From Glaciozyma antarctica PI12 (taxonomy: Eukaryota > Basidiomycota > Microbotryomycetes > Kriegeriales > Camptobasidiaceae): a stretch of 64,000 nucleotides of DNA. Below the pieces are notes generated by a model, which saw nothing but the letters and a program-made list of their open reading frames with translations, had not been told where the DNA came from and ran no database searches. Below are positions 11,152 through 22,000 of the stretch, one piece after another. The stretch is taken from NCBI GenBank assembly GCA_002917775.1, contig KZ627148.1:1934061-1998060 (forward strand), in the 5' to 3' direction. The stretch's first letter is position 1, and each line of letters begins with the position of its first letter. The position numbers and the translations under genes were made by a program.

Positions 11152-12285
11152 ACGTGTCCATCCATCCTGTCTCCTCGGGTCCTGCTGCATTGAACCCATA
11201 TCATATTCGTATAATATTCTGCGAGGGTGTGTGTGCTTGGAGAGTTTCTGATGTGGGCTCCGCGCATGAGCAGGGCGTGAGCAGTAGCGGTGCGGTACCG
11301 CTCCCGGATCCCGCTGAAGCCTCACGAAACGGTGAACAGAGACTGTATCGGCGCCTCTCGAATTCACTGCCGCTCAGATTGAGCCCTACTGCTTTTATCC
11401 GGGTGTGCAAAATGCGCCTGGGGGCCTCTCGCCTCCTTTCCCTGAGCCGTGCTCCTCTTCCTCCACTCCTGCGGCTCACACGCGAGAACGAGAGCACGGT
11501 GTCAATGAATCAGAAGCAATGGATAACTACTCTGAGCCCTCAGCCTGCTCACAGTGCCTCGAGGCCAAGACCTTGTCCTTCTCCCTCGTCCCTCCCTCTC
11601 CCTCCCCCGCTGCTAATCACGGAAGGGATCCCCGGCTAAACAGTCAAATTTCTGCGAGGAATTCAAAGCCTCAGGAATAGGGAACGAAAGAATGTGAGGG
11701 GTGTTTGAGAGCGAGGTCGGCCGAGGCCAAAAGCACCCGTTTTTGTCTTTTTCTCACCATTGCACGCACGTCCTGGCAGGATTGCCCTGAAAGCTGCCAG
11801 CCTTTCTGAACCTCTCTGTTACGATTTGGCACAGTAAGGGGCAGGGACCGAGCCTGTTGAGATGTCACAGCGAGAACTCTGAGCGCGAGGAGGACACCCT
11901 CCGCCAGACACCAACTGAAGGAAGTCCTCTCTCTGGGCTCTGTAATTAAGAGTGCTCTGGTTCATTATAGCTCTGAGTCAGCGACACAGATCAGGACGGG
12001 GCAGCACCTGTTGTCCGGCAAAGTTCTGGTGTTGCACGAGGCTCTCCTAAGCTCTGCACACTCAAGATCTCCAGACCCATCGGCGCTCCCAACATCGACC
12101 GCACCGCCTTTGCCCTCTCCTCCCTCCCTTCCCCGATCTCTCGGTTTGCGATACACTCTCTTCTCTATGCCAACTTACGCTCCTACCGGGCTTCCGAAGC
12201 AACCTCGCTCGGTTGGGATCTTAGTCTCTGCGGACCAGGCGTGCTTGGGTCATACGCTACTATGCCAAAAAAAAAAAAAGTCCAG
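11152..12285. other. Intergenic region
   Basis: About 1.1 kb between the CAP10-like gene and the tRNA gene. Open frames are short and without family features. Apart from the poly-A tract at its right edge, which is the tRNA terminator on the other strand, I see nothing defined. Confidence 0.45.
12266..12279 (-). terminator. RNA polymerase III terminator of the tRNA-Arg gene
   Basis: A long A run on the plus strand, thus a T run of about 13 on the minus strand, begins about six bases past the 3' end of the tRNA. T runs of four or more end Pol III transcription. Confidence 0.85.
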
Positions 12286-12368
12286 TGAGCCAGCTGGGGT
12301 TCGAACCCAGGATCTCCGCCTCTTGTGTAAAATCGGAAAGCGGCGCCCTTCCACTAGGCCACGAGCCC
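12286..12368 (-). tRNA. tRNA-Arg (anticodon CCG), with an 11 nt intron
   Basis: The 83 nt gene folds as a cloverleaf. The acceptor 5' strand is GGGCTCG. The D arm contains A14,G15 and G18,G19. The anticodon stem pairs CCGCT with GGCGG. The variable region is AGATC, and the T arm is CTGGG-TTCGAAC-CCCAG with an intact B box. Removing 12322-12332 right after position 37 leaves the loop TTCCGAA with anticodon CCG, which reads CGG arginine codons. This is the standard nuclear tRNA intron position. The acceptor stem has one C/U mismatch and two G-U pairs. A strong Pol III terminator follows. It is probably functional despite the imperfect acceptor stem. Confidence 0.85.
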
Positions 12369-12792
12369 TCTGTCAATCTTGTCCCAGATTGGGTTGTAGG
12401 TTTAATTCAAAACCAGCAAAAGTGAGCCACCCAAGCGGCAACAGGAGTGGGCGGAACCACGTTGGTGCTTTGCAATGTCAAAGTGAAGGTGCTGGAAAGA
12501 GTCAGGTCACGTTGAGCTCATTGCTCCCACTGAAAAGTGTACAAAACTAAAAGAGAGCGCGTTCCCGGCGACCGGGACCACTTCGGAATAAACCCCTGTC
12601 CACGCGCCCACGCCTAATTCCCTCTCTCCTAGTCTTTCTCCCCCAACTCTCAGAGTACGTAGCCTTGTCCGTGAACCGAGCCGGGAGCAGGAAGCGAAGC
12701 AGAGTGCAGGAAGAGCATAGCTAGCGGAGGAAGGACCAGCATAGCTCGCGGAGCAGAGTCAAGTCTGAGCAACGACAACTTAATGCGTGCGA
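12369..12792. other. Intergenic region
   Basis: About 420 bases between the tRNA gene and the 3' end of the minus-strand queuine-transferase subunit gene. Repeated short motifs of the type GCATAGCT-GCGGAG occur around 12714-12760. No gene seen. Confidence 0.4.
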
Positions 12793-14470
12793 CTACCCAA
12801 GTGCACTTCCAGCCTCCTCCTCCGCTCGGCGCTCCAGAGCCTCGGCCACCGCTTCCGCCTCAGCCTTTGCCTTGACGCTCCCCTTCCCCCTCACACCCTG
12901 CACCACCTCCAACTCCTTCTCCGCACTCTTCACACACTCGTACTCTCCTCCCGAGAACGACGTTCCCTCCTCGTACACCTCGAAAAACCTCGCGACCTCG
13001 AGCGCAAAGACCTCCCCTCCGGCGTCGAGCAGCCGCCTGATCGACGTAAAGAAGGCGTCCATGACGATGGCGTTGTGAAGGGCAAGGATAACGTGCGCCG
13101 TCATCTCGTGCGATTTGAGGAGGTGGTGGACGTAGCCTCGTGTCGGAGGGGAGGGGCCGAAAGGCGAGTAGGGCTCGTCGAGAGGTGCTGTCGAATGGCG
13201 AGGAGGAGGGACGGCGAGCGGAGAGGAGGAGAGGGGTACAAAGGCGTCCGCAAACGCCTGGTCGAAGAAGCTGTGCCCGATGTCGAGCTTGGTGGAGCCG
13301 AGGGGAAGAGGAGGGTCGCTGGGGGTGGGAGCGGGGAAAGCAAAGGCGAGCCCCACGCCGAGGGTAGCGCATCGCGGGCTCCAATCGTCGACGAATAGAT
13401 CCAGTCCAACGTCGCGGATTAGTCGCAAGATGTCGTGCGGGCCAGCGGCGGACAGGACGAGGCGAGGTTTCAACGAAGGAAGTGGGCCGAGGGAGTCGAG
13501 GAAGAGGGAAGGAAGGGAGGAGGGGGTTGCTCGGCAGGCGTCGTCGAGCGTGAGTGCGTAGCCCGCGATATCGTCGTCGGGGGCTGTCCCCGCGGATCCC
13601 GACGCGTCGAGCAGGCTCTCGGCAAAGAGTTTCCGTTGTCGCGCGCTCGAGGAGCCGACGAGCGGTGCGAATACGTTCGTCCTGGCCTGCGTCAAGAACC
13701 TTATCAGCTTCACGCATTCCTGTGGGACTCAGCGAGACACGCTCACCTTGGCCGCATGCGAAATCTCCGCAACCCATCGCAGAGTCCTCCCAACGCTCTT
13801 CTGTATCCGAGTCGCGCTCGCTGCTCCAGCAATCGAGTCCTCCATGGCAATGAGAATATCGGCGGGGCGAGGGAGCGACCAGAGGAGGAACTGTGCGGGA
13901 GTGACCTGCACAGACACGATCAGGATCCTGTTCACCGGGCTGAGAGCCGAGGAGACAAAGCGCACCTTCAGTACTCCTCGCGACGTGTTTGCCATTACGA
14001 CCGTGTTCGAGTTCGTGGAGATGGCTTCGACGCAGGAGGCGTCGCGAAGGCTCATCGTAAGGATCGGTTGGCGCTGCTTCTTGCTCTCCTGCAGACCCAT
14101 GTAGCGGTGCAGAGAGAACGGCGCCTTGACGAACGGCGGAGGGATCATCTCCAGACTGAACCAGAACCGCAGAGTCAGCTACCTCCCTCCACCAACACGC
14201 GTCCTCGCCAACTCACAGATGCTCCAACGCGACGTGCGCCATCTCCGTCGGCAGTCGCGCGACGTTGTCCCTCGTAAGGTGAGGAAGAGGAAGAGTGCTC
14301 GTGTAGGCGATCACGGCCGGGGTTGATATCACCCTGGGGGAGAGCTGAGGGGAGTCGGGGTAGGGAAGGGTGGGGGAGGTAAAGGTGAGCTCGCCTCGTC
14401 GAGCAAGGGATGAGGTAGGAGTGGAGCTGATAGCAAAGGAGAGAACTGGCGCTTGGAACTGGGCGTCCAT
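12793..14470 (-). CDS. QTRT2: Queuine tRNA-ribosyltransferase accessory subunit 2-like protein
   Basis: Four exons: 14470-14217, 14155-13966, 13905-13747 and 13686-12793, about 498 residues. Recognised features are YMGLQESKKQRQPILT near the N-terminus, PADILIAMEDSIAG, NVFAPLVGS, the DDWSPRCATLGVGLAF segment, and RGYVHHLLKSHEMTAH followed by LALHNAIVMDAFF. In eukaryotes QTRT1 and QTRT2 form the transglycosylase that exchanges guanine-34 of certain tRNAs for queuine, at the mitochondrial surface. QTRT2 is the non-catalytic partner. The usual zinc site (CxCxxC just before the AYxHHLL motif) is absent here. A 27 nt intron is also possible at the exon 3/4 border, but the 60 nt choice ends in a normal acceptor and gives a better protein. 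No frame break. Confidence 0.85.
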
Positions 14471-15040
14471 CCTGGCGCGTTGGCGATGGGAGAGAGCTGA
14501 AGGGATGAGGACAAGAGCTACGAGAGGATCTCTCGCTCGTTCTTCTCTTGTCTTCAACCGCTCTGCTCCACCAACGCCTCTGCTGGCACTGCACCTAGCT
14601 CAAGAACGTCCGTAGGCGGTCCATAGATTGGGGCCGCTCACGAGTCCCTCTCATTCTTCTCCGGTCCAGGCGCCTCATGGATAGCCAGCCCGCCGCGGGG
14701 CGGCCTCGTCGAGGCTTGGCCTCGCTGCGGCGCGCGAACGCCCTTGCTGAACTGAGTGGAACTGTAGGAGCGAGGAGGGGAAGGTCGTGGGCGGTTGGGA
14801 GTACTGGGAGGAAGAAGGTGCGCGAGCTGGGACGGAGCTGTTGCTGGCGCGGGTGCCGAGGAGACTTGCTCGTGATCGAGGGAAGGCAAGGAGCACGGGC
14901 AGGAGTGGAGTCACCGTGCTCGAGGTCGTCGAGGAGGGGAACGAACGTCGTCGGGCATGCTCCCGGGCTCCGCTGCATTCGCTCTTCCTTCCCCCGCTGT
15001 CCTCGAAGCAGTCGAGAGCCTCGATGATGCGTGCGCGCAG
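14471..15040. other. Intergenic region
   Basis: About 570 bases between two tandem minus-strand genes. It includes a GC-rich near-palindrome around 14690-14704 and should hold the promoter of the QTRT2-like gene. No gene supported. Confidence 0.4.
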
Positions 15041-16442
15041 CTAGACGTCGCCGTGTTTGAAGCAGTATTCCAGAGGGATCCAGTCCAAGGAATGGCCATA
15101 TGAAATCAACGCCGCGCGTACTCTGACCAGGCCTGCGAGAACCTGTGGGTAACAACGATCAGCCAGATTCGACCGAAGGAACGAAGAAAGGTACGCACAC
15201 AATCCAAGCCGACACCATCCCTGCCCAACTGCGTACAGTCTCCGAGCCCGTCTTGACCTCGAGCACATCGAATCCTGCATCAAAAGGATGAGCTTCCCTC
15301 GCACGGTATCGCAGCTCGAGACGTACCAGCAAACAACGCCTCTGCCGTCAGCCTAAGTCGCTCCCACCACAGCTCGTTCAGCTCGTCCCTAAGCCTCCTC
15401 AACCTCCTCCTCTCCCCCCTCGCGCGTTCCCTGAGCCTCTTCTCCTCGTCGCGCCTCTCCAGCTCCTCCTCCTCCGTCTCGCTCCTCAGCTCCGCCTCGA
15501 TAGCCTTCTCAATCCGTTCCTCGAGCCTCACCACCCCCTTCCTCACCGCTCTCCCTTCGCTCCACACCTCCCTCCGCGCCTGCGCAACTTGCACCAGCCC
15601 CAACGCCGTAGAAAGCAGCGTCGTCGCGTCCGCGAGCTTATCCGCACGCCTCGTCGCCTTCCAGCCCAAAGGAATGAGTCGCAGTCGGCTGAAGAGGTAG
15701 ACATTGTCTGCCAGGACGCTCCCCAAGTCGAGCCCTTCGCGCACAAAGCACATCGCCACCGACCAGCGGAGGGATCGCGAGCGGTCCTCCTGATCCACTT
15801 GTCGACCTTTTCCCTTGTCCCGCTTCCAGAGGAGGGAGGGACGCCAGGAGCGAGAGAGGCGGATGAAGGCGCTGCCGAGCTCGAGGAGTCCGAGCAGGCG
15901 GCGAGAGGCGGAGAGGAGGGAGACGAGGACGAGGAGCCGGGTGAAGGATTTAGTGGTGCGGCGGAGGTGGATCGTTAGGCGGAGAGAGTATTGGAGGAGC
16001 CGCTGGAGGGGGGTTAGCTGGTGTGCGGGGTCGGACGGGGAGAGGACGCACGAGGATCGCGTCGCGCCCGGAGGGGGAAACGAGGAAGGGGAGGAGGCGA
16101 GGAGTAGGGAAGGTTTCTTGCGAGGGGGATCGGGCGACAAACTGCGTGGAGAGAGGGTCTGAGGTCAGCACCAAGGTCGCCGCATACCGGTGGGAAGGTG
16201 CAGGTGCTGAGTCGGTCTTCCAGCAAGAGCTAAACAGCTTTCGCTCTTTGAAAACGATAGTCCCCTCCTCCTACTGAAGCCTTCCCGCGTGCGTGAAGGA
16301 TGTCGCAGCGAAGTGGCACGCTGTGCGAAGGCGCTCGGGGCTTCGGACGTACCTTAGTGAACGGGAGCGAGGGGACTGGGGCTTTCGGAGGAGACGCTGA
16401 ACCACTTGAGGAGCCAGAGTAGGAGCCGCTCTGATCTGGCAT
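15041..16442 (-). CDS. PEX11: Peroxisomal membrane protein PEX11-like
   Basis: The main exon (16141-15327) reads through LTPLQRLLQYSLRL, a DNVYLFSRLRLIPLGWKATR motif and ALGLVQVAQARREVW. It is followed by exons 15274-15201 (FDVLEVKTGSETVRSW) and 15142-15041. This is the PEX11 pattern: amphipathic N-terminal helices, a central conserved loop and C-terminal hydrophobic helices. PEX11 remodels the peroxisomal membrane to drive division. A charged coiled-coil-like insert (EERIEKAIEAELRSETEEEE) lies between the central and C-terminal parts. The N-terminus is less sure: I place the ATG at 16442 (MPDQSGSYSG), with a short middle exon between about 16227 and 16191. The acceptor of that small exon is ambiguous (two sites give the same frame). 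Confidence 0.75.
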
Positions 16443-16533
16443 CGAAAGCGGGCGACGAGGTAGGAGGAAGAGGGACAACAGCTCCGCACTCCTTTGGGGC
16501 GGCAGGGGTCCGCTCTCTCTCTCCCTCTCCCAG

Positions 16534-17809
16534 ATGAACAACTCGTTCTGGATCAGCTCACTACAAGACCCACCCTGTCTTCAGTGCCATTCTCGCCAAA
16601 AGACCATCGCTTCTCGCCCAGTGCGTCGCACCTTCCCAAGCCTCTCCGCGCCACTAACCCCCGGCACAGGTCCTCCCACGATCCCTCCCTCCGCTCTCCC
16701 ACCTCTCCACCACCGCTCAATCCTCCGCCAACGCCGCGCGCCACTCGCACATCCTCGCCCACTCCCTCGCCACCGCTCTAGAAACCCCCCTAGACGCGCT
16801 CCCACCAGCTCCGCCGGAGAAAGCGGTGCTAGCGCAGGTCGTTGCTGAGGAGCCGAGGAAGGGGAACAGCACGGGTCGGGCTAGGAAGGAAGGAGCGTAC
16901 GAGGCGTTCGAGGTATTTAGAGCGGTGGAAGACAAGGATGTCACTCTGTTGATGGAAGTGAGGGACAGGCAGTTTGAGCTGTTGCTCCAGTCTACAGCTG
17001 GTGGAGGGAGTACGCCGCTCGTTCACGCCATGCGCCTCGGGGCCTCACGTACGTCCTCTCTCGCCGTCCCCCCTGCCGCGGACTCAGCTGACCCCTGTAC
17101 GTACGTACGCAGACCGCGAAATCGCCATCCTCCTCACTGGCGCCATCTCCCGCCGCGTCAACGAAGTGACCGACGAAGACCTCCTCTCCGTCACGCCCGC
17201 TACGAAATCCCTTCTTCGCTCAATTCGCGCGAGCCTCAAACTCGCCATATCGTACTCGCTCGCCTCGTCGCAACCCGACCTTATCGCGTCGTACCTCCAG
17301 GTCATCATCATGAGTGATGGGGACAAGTGGATCAGGGAGAGCACGCAGAGGATCGCGTTGGCTCTGAGAGCGGGGAGGGAGGGGAAGGCGGTCGGAGCGG
17401 CCGAGAAGGTGTTGGACAAGTGGGTGAGCAGGGAGCTCATGAAGGAGGGAATTGCGGCGGTGGGAGAGTATGTATCGAATGCGGTGGGGGATCTGGTGTT
17501 GTTGGCGCTGTGGAGTCGGGTGGGAGACGTCGTGCGGAATGCGGAGCAGATTCCGACCTGGCTGTTCGCGAGGGACGATCGAATCACCAAGTGCGTTCCA
17601 TCTTTCGGGCGTGGGTGGAACCGAGCTGATGCTGTGTGTGCAGAGCGGTCGAGGAACACCTGGTGGACGTCAAGAAGAGTGGGGGATACGCGAAGCTCTC
17701 GCGCCTAGTCCGGACTCAACTGGAGGGGGCACTGAAGATTTTGGCGCGAAGGAATATTGGAGGGAGGGAGCGGGTGGAGAAGCTCAAGGAGCTGTTGGAC
17801 GAGAAGTAG
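16534..17809 (+). CDS. Conserved basidiomycete protein of unknown function
   Basis: Four exons (16534-16620, 16670-17048, 17113-17590, 17644-17809) join in frame to about 369 residues. The body is helical. STPLVHAMRLGASHREIAILL resembles an ankyrin-like helical pair, then AISRRVNEVTDEDL, YLQVIIMSDGDKWI, and YVSNAVGDLVLLALW near the C-terminus. I recall a widespread basidiomycete family with this TPLxxAMRLGxSHxxVA signature, but no known role. The ATG at 16534 is the only one giving the right phase into exon 2. It lies only about 90 bases from the divergent PEX11 start, so the two share a short promoter. Confidence 0.75.
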
Positions 17810-17995
17810 GAGCTGTAATTCGAAGCAACTTGTTGTTGTCGTCGATTTGAGCGAAAGGGAGACGCAGCAGAGCGGTTTAATGAGCAGCTCTCGTCTCGTC
17901 GCGTTCGGCTCTCTCACTTCCCACCTCCTCCTTAACTACCTCAAAGCGTGGATTGACAGATTTCGTCCAGCTCATTTTCGATCCCGCAGCACTGC

Positions 17996-18596
17996 TCACT
18001 TGTCCTGCGCACCGCACGAACCTCGCATCAGCTCCCCGCTCCTCCCAGACGAAGCTCTCGAGTACTCACGGCAACGAAGAACTCCTTGCCCGTCATCTGC
18101 TTATATCCAGCGCGAATCTTATCGGTAATCATCTCGTCCTGAGCCTGTTGCCAAGTGGTACAGAGGTGAGACTCCATTCGCGTGGGTGGGGGAGCTACGT
18201 ACCTGCTCGATGGCGTCCTCGCTTGCAGTTGGAACAAGAGGTTAGCGAGGTCATCCCGTCTGCGCAATGGCGTTGGCAGAAGCAGCGTACTTGTTCTGAG
18301 ACTTGCCCTGTGGCGTCGACGAGGAGTCAGTGGGGCCCTCCCTCGGGACGGAACACGCTGCTCACAGTGACCCTCTCCTGGGCGTAGTCGTAGGCCTTGT
18401 CGAGGTAGTCCTCCTTGGCCTCTCCCTCAGCTCCTCCTCCGGCCATGCTGTTGAGCTTGTCCATGAACCCTCCGCCTCCTGACTGCTGCTGCTGCTGCTG
18501 GCCCTCCTGCTGGCCTTGCTGCTGTCCCTGCTGCTGCTGCTGGTTATTGTTGTCGTTGTTTCCGAACGAAGAGGCCGCTTTCTGAAGGAAGTCCAT
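17996..18596 (-). CDS. Small Gln-rich conserved fungal protein made of micro-exons
   Basis: Five exons: 18596-18366, 18307-18291 (17 nt), 18221-18203 (19 nt), 18144-18070 and 18004-17996 (9 nt including the stop). Together they encode about 116 residues. The protein starts MDFLQKAASSFG, has a Q/N-rich tract, then GGFMDKLNSMAGGG. It ends with DKIRAGYKQMTGKEFFVADK, which matches a small fungal family whose members end in an ...I(R)xxYKxxTGxxFPV-(A/K)DK motif. Function is not established. The phases of all five exons agree and the C-terminal motif is complete only with the 9 nt exon, which supports the model. CTG/CAG runs at 18482-18541 on the plus strand encode the poly-Gln. Confidence 0.75.
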
Positions 18597-19017
18597 GGCT
18601 GAAGTTGGGAGGAGGAGGAAGAGGGAAGGCGAGCCGTTCACTGCGGTGATGGGGAGGTGGAGCGGTCTCAGCGCCTTTTTCTGTTCCTTTTTCTTCTCTT
18701 CTTTCTCCTGTACGCAAACTCAAAGCGATCTAGGTGCAGTATCCTCCCTACCAAGACAGCTCAAAGTGAACGCTGGCAGTGAAACGTGACTGCAAAGTTG
18801 CTGCTACCACCTTGGTATCACTCACGCGCTGCTCCACTTCATCCTCGACGCGCTCTTTCTCTCTCCCAACTCCAAATATCGGCCAAGGTCAACGGAACAT
18901 CGAATCAGGCCAAGTTCTTGCCTGTTAGAGATAGCCACAAGCCGACCTCCACCGCCGTGAATCCACCTCCTCGAATCTCTCGCCAAACCTAGCGTCGCGT
19001 CCCTCTCTCGCGTCAAC
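18597..19017. promoter_or_regulatory. Divergent promoter region of the small Gln-rich protein and DNMT5-like genes
   Basis: A 420 base gap between two genes read outward in opposite directions. It holds both promoters. No individual site can be named with confidence. Confidence 0.5.
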
Positions 19018-22000
19018 ATGGCACGCCCCCGCCGCTTCGCCGGCGCCTCCATCTCCTACAACGATATGGAGATCAACTCGGACGACGAGCTGGTTCCGGC
19101 GACCCAGGCGAAAGGCGCCAAGCCCCGCAAGGCCGACGACAGCGACTTTGAGGAGGCAGCCAAGGACGAGGAGGAGGAGGAGGAGGACGCTGAAGGAGAG
19201 GAGGATGCGAGCGTAGCAGTTTCTGATGAGGAGAAGGAAGAAGAAGAGGAGGAGGAGGAGGGCGAGGTGGAGAACGAGGAGGATGCAGAGGAGGAAGAAC
19301 TCGTCGAGGTCGAGGGCAAGGTACGTCCGCGCCGCGTCCCCTTGCGCGTCGCGGCTAACGTGTCTCCACAACAGAAGCCCAAGCCAAGAGCAAAGGCCAA
19401 GCCAAAGGGCGACTCGAACGGCAAGCTCAAGACGCGCCTCGACGAAGACCTCCCTCCCATCATCTCCCTCCCCGACATCTTCAAGGATCTCGTCAGCGGC
19501 AAGCCTGAGAAAGGACTCACAGCTGTCGTCAAGCAGCTTGGCGGACGTGCTCTCCGGGTCGGAACCATGTGCAGTGGGACCGAGAGCCCGCTCCTCGCGC
19601 TCGAGCTCATCTCGAACGCGCTCTTCGAGCTCACCGGCGTCAAGCTTGAGATCCAGCACATTTTCTCGTGCGAGATCGTGCCATTCAAGCAGGTTCGTTA
19701 ACGTCCTACATAATTCAAGTAAGCCGAAGAGCTGACCACACATTCTGCGTTTGGAGGCCTACATTGAACGCAACTTCGTCTCCTCCTCTCCTTTTCCGCG
19801 ACATCGGACAGCTGTGCGTACTCTTCGCTCCTTACATCCTACCCACGGCTGACCAATATCTCCTTCTCCAGCGGCGACGACCAGGCTCTCACGGCGTACG
19901 GAGGTCTTGCCGACGTTCCTGGAGGACTCGATATCCTGCAAGTTATAGCTCACTTTCTTTCGCTTCTACCATCATCTAACGTGCTCTATAGTGTGGCTGG
20001 AACCTCTTGCGTCGACTACTCGCCCCTCAACGGCAAGAAAAAGAAGATTGAGGACAAGGGGGAGAGTGGTGCGCCGGCGACTCTCCATTGCGAAGGGCGA
20101 GAGCTGACGTCTTCGTCGCAGGGACGACTTTCTTCGGCATGCTCGACTACATCGTCAAGCACAAGCCTCCGATCGTGGTCATTGAGAACGTCCTGGGGGC
20201 GCCCTGGAGCGAGGTCATCGAGCGCTTCGGCGACGTCGGATACGATGCCGAATGGCAGAAGATGGACACCAAGTACGTCGCTTCCTTTACTCTGCTCGCG
20301 TTTGTTGCTGACCCTTCCTTACCTCCGCAGGAACTACTACATCCCTCACACCCGCACTCGAGGATGTGCGTCTTTTCTTACATTCTGCACCGTCTACCGG
20401 CCTTGCTAACGAGTCTCTCTCCTTCCAGACCTCATGGCAGTGCCCAAGACCAAGTCGAACGTACCCAAGATGTTCGGAAGCGCCGGAAGCGGGCTTCAAG
20501 GCTGGGCCGACTACGTCGTCTCTCTCCGCCGTCAAGCTTCCGTCCCTCTCGAAGCCTTCCTCCTCCCCACCGACGACCCTCGCGTCCACCGCGCCCGAAT
20601 CGATCTCGCCAAGGTCAAGATCCAGAAGGACGGGTCCAAGAAAGCTCCGACCGATTGGCTCAAGTGCCAGAGTCGGCATTATCGCGCGAGGGATCAGGAA
20701 CTCCTCGGGCAGCAGAGGGTCCTTACGGCGTGGCAGGATGGAGGAGGACCGCCTTCGTTGCCGGACGGATCGTGGAACGATTGGGCGGCGACGCAGACGG
20801 AGCGAGTGCTCGATTTGATGGATATTTCGGTGCTCCGAATGGCGAAGGAGGGGATCGACGTTAGTGCGTACTCTTTGCCTTTGAGTCTTTGAAGCCGAGG
20901 AACTGACCCGTTTATTACTTCAGCGTTCAAGTCGGCGCTTTGGAACCTCAGTCAGAACGTTGACCGCAACACGAGCTCGTCGAGCGAGGCTTTCGGAATC
21001 TGTCCCGTGCGCATCTCTCGTTCTCCCTCCGCCATCTTCGCATCTGACGCGCCGTCTTCCACATCCAGTGCCTCACCCCGAACATGGTCCCTTACGTCGC
21101 CTCTCGCGGAGGTCCCATCATCGGTCTCGAAGCGCTGGGATTCCAGGGCATCCCCGTCGACCAGCTCCTCCTCACGCGCGAATCCGAAGATCAGCTTGCC
21201 GACCTCGCTGGTAACGCCATGTGAGTCGTAACCTGGCGCACAGTAGTCTTTTCGCCACTGACGAACGCTCGCGCAGGTCCTCGACCGCCGTCGGAGCCGC
21301 CATCATCGCCGCTCTCGTCGTCGCTGGCAAGTCCCTCCCGCCAAAAGAAGCCTCCCCGACGGACGAAGACGTCGTCATGGACGACATCGTCTCCCCCACC
21401 GCCGTCGCGGACCGAATTCGCGGCCAAGAGCGCCTCGAAGCCGCTCCCGTCGACCTCACCTCCTTCGCACCCCTCTCGCCTTCCCTCCTCGCTCTCGCGC
21501 AGAAGAGCGCGCGCAAGTGCATTTGCGAAGGAAGGGAAGGTACGGCGTCGGTGCCGATCTACCGTTGTACGACGTGCGAACACTCGAGCTGCGCCAACTG
21601 CAAGGCCAAGCCGGAGCACACGTACGTGCTCGAGGACAGCGAACGCGTTGCACCCGATGTCTTTGAGGCGGAGGCGAAGCATATGCTGCCGATGAGGTTC
21701 TCGCTGGCCGGATTCGGGAAGGAGGCGCTCGAGGCGAAGCGCGCTGAGGTGGAGAAGGAGGGCGTCAAGTTGGATGGAGCGCTCGTCGATACGTTGATGT
21801 ACCTCATTGCGGAAGCTTTGGTCGATGCCGAGGTGCGTCGTTCCTTCGAGCCTCTCCGAGAGCTGACTGACCTATTGTTCTTGCGAATAGTTCCACTTTC
21901 AGAGCCTCAAGCGTCGTCAAGTCTGGTCTGCGACGTACCGAGCTGCTCACGCGATGCTCGAGCTCGCGCTCGACCCTAACGGAGCGAACTGGCGTCTCTT

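Noticed and set aside
13720-13746. A 27 nt intron in the QTRT2-like gene
   Set aside because: The 60 nt alternative uses a typical CTTGACGCAG acceptor and gives a better family match.
12860-13777. A second long minus-strand frame over the QTRT2-like gene
   Set aside because: Arg-rich shadow frame without motifs; the QTRT2 motifs lie in another frame.
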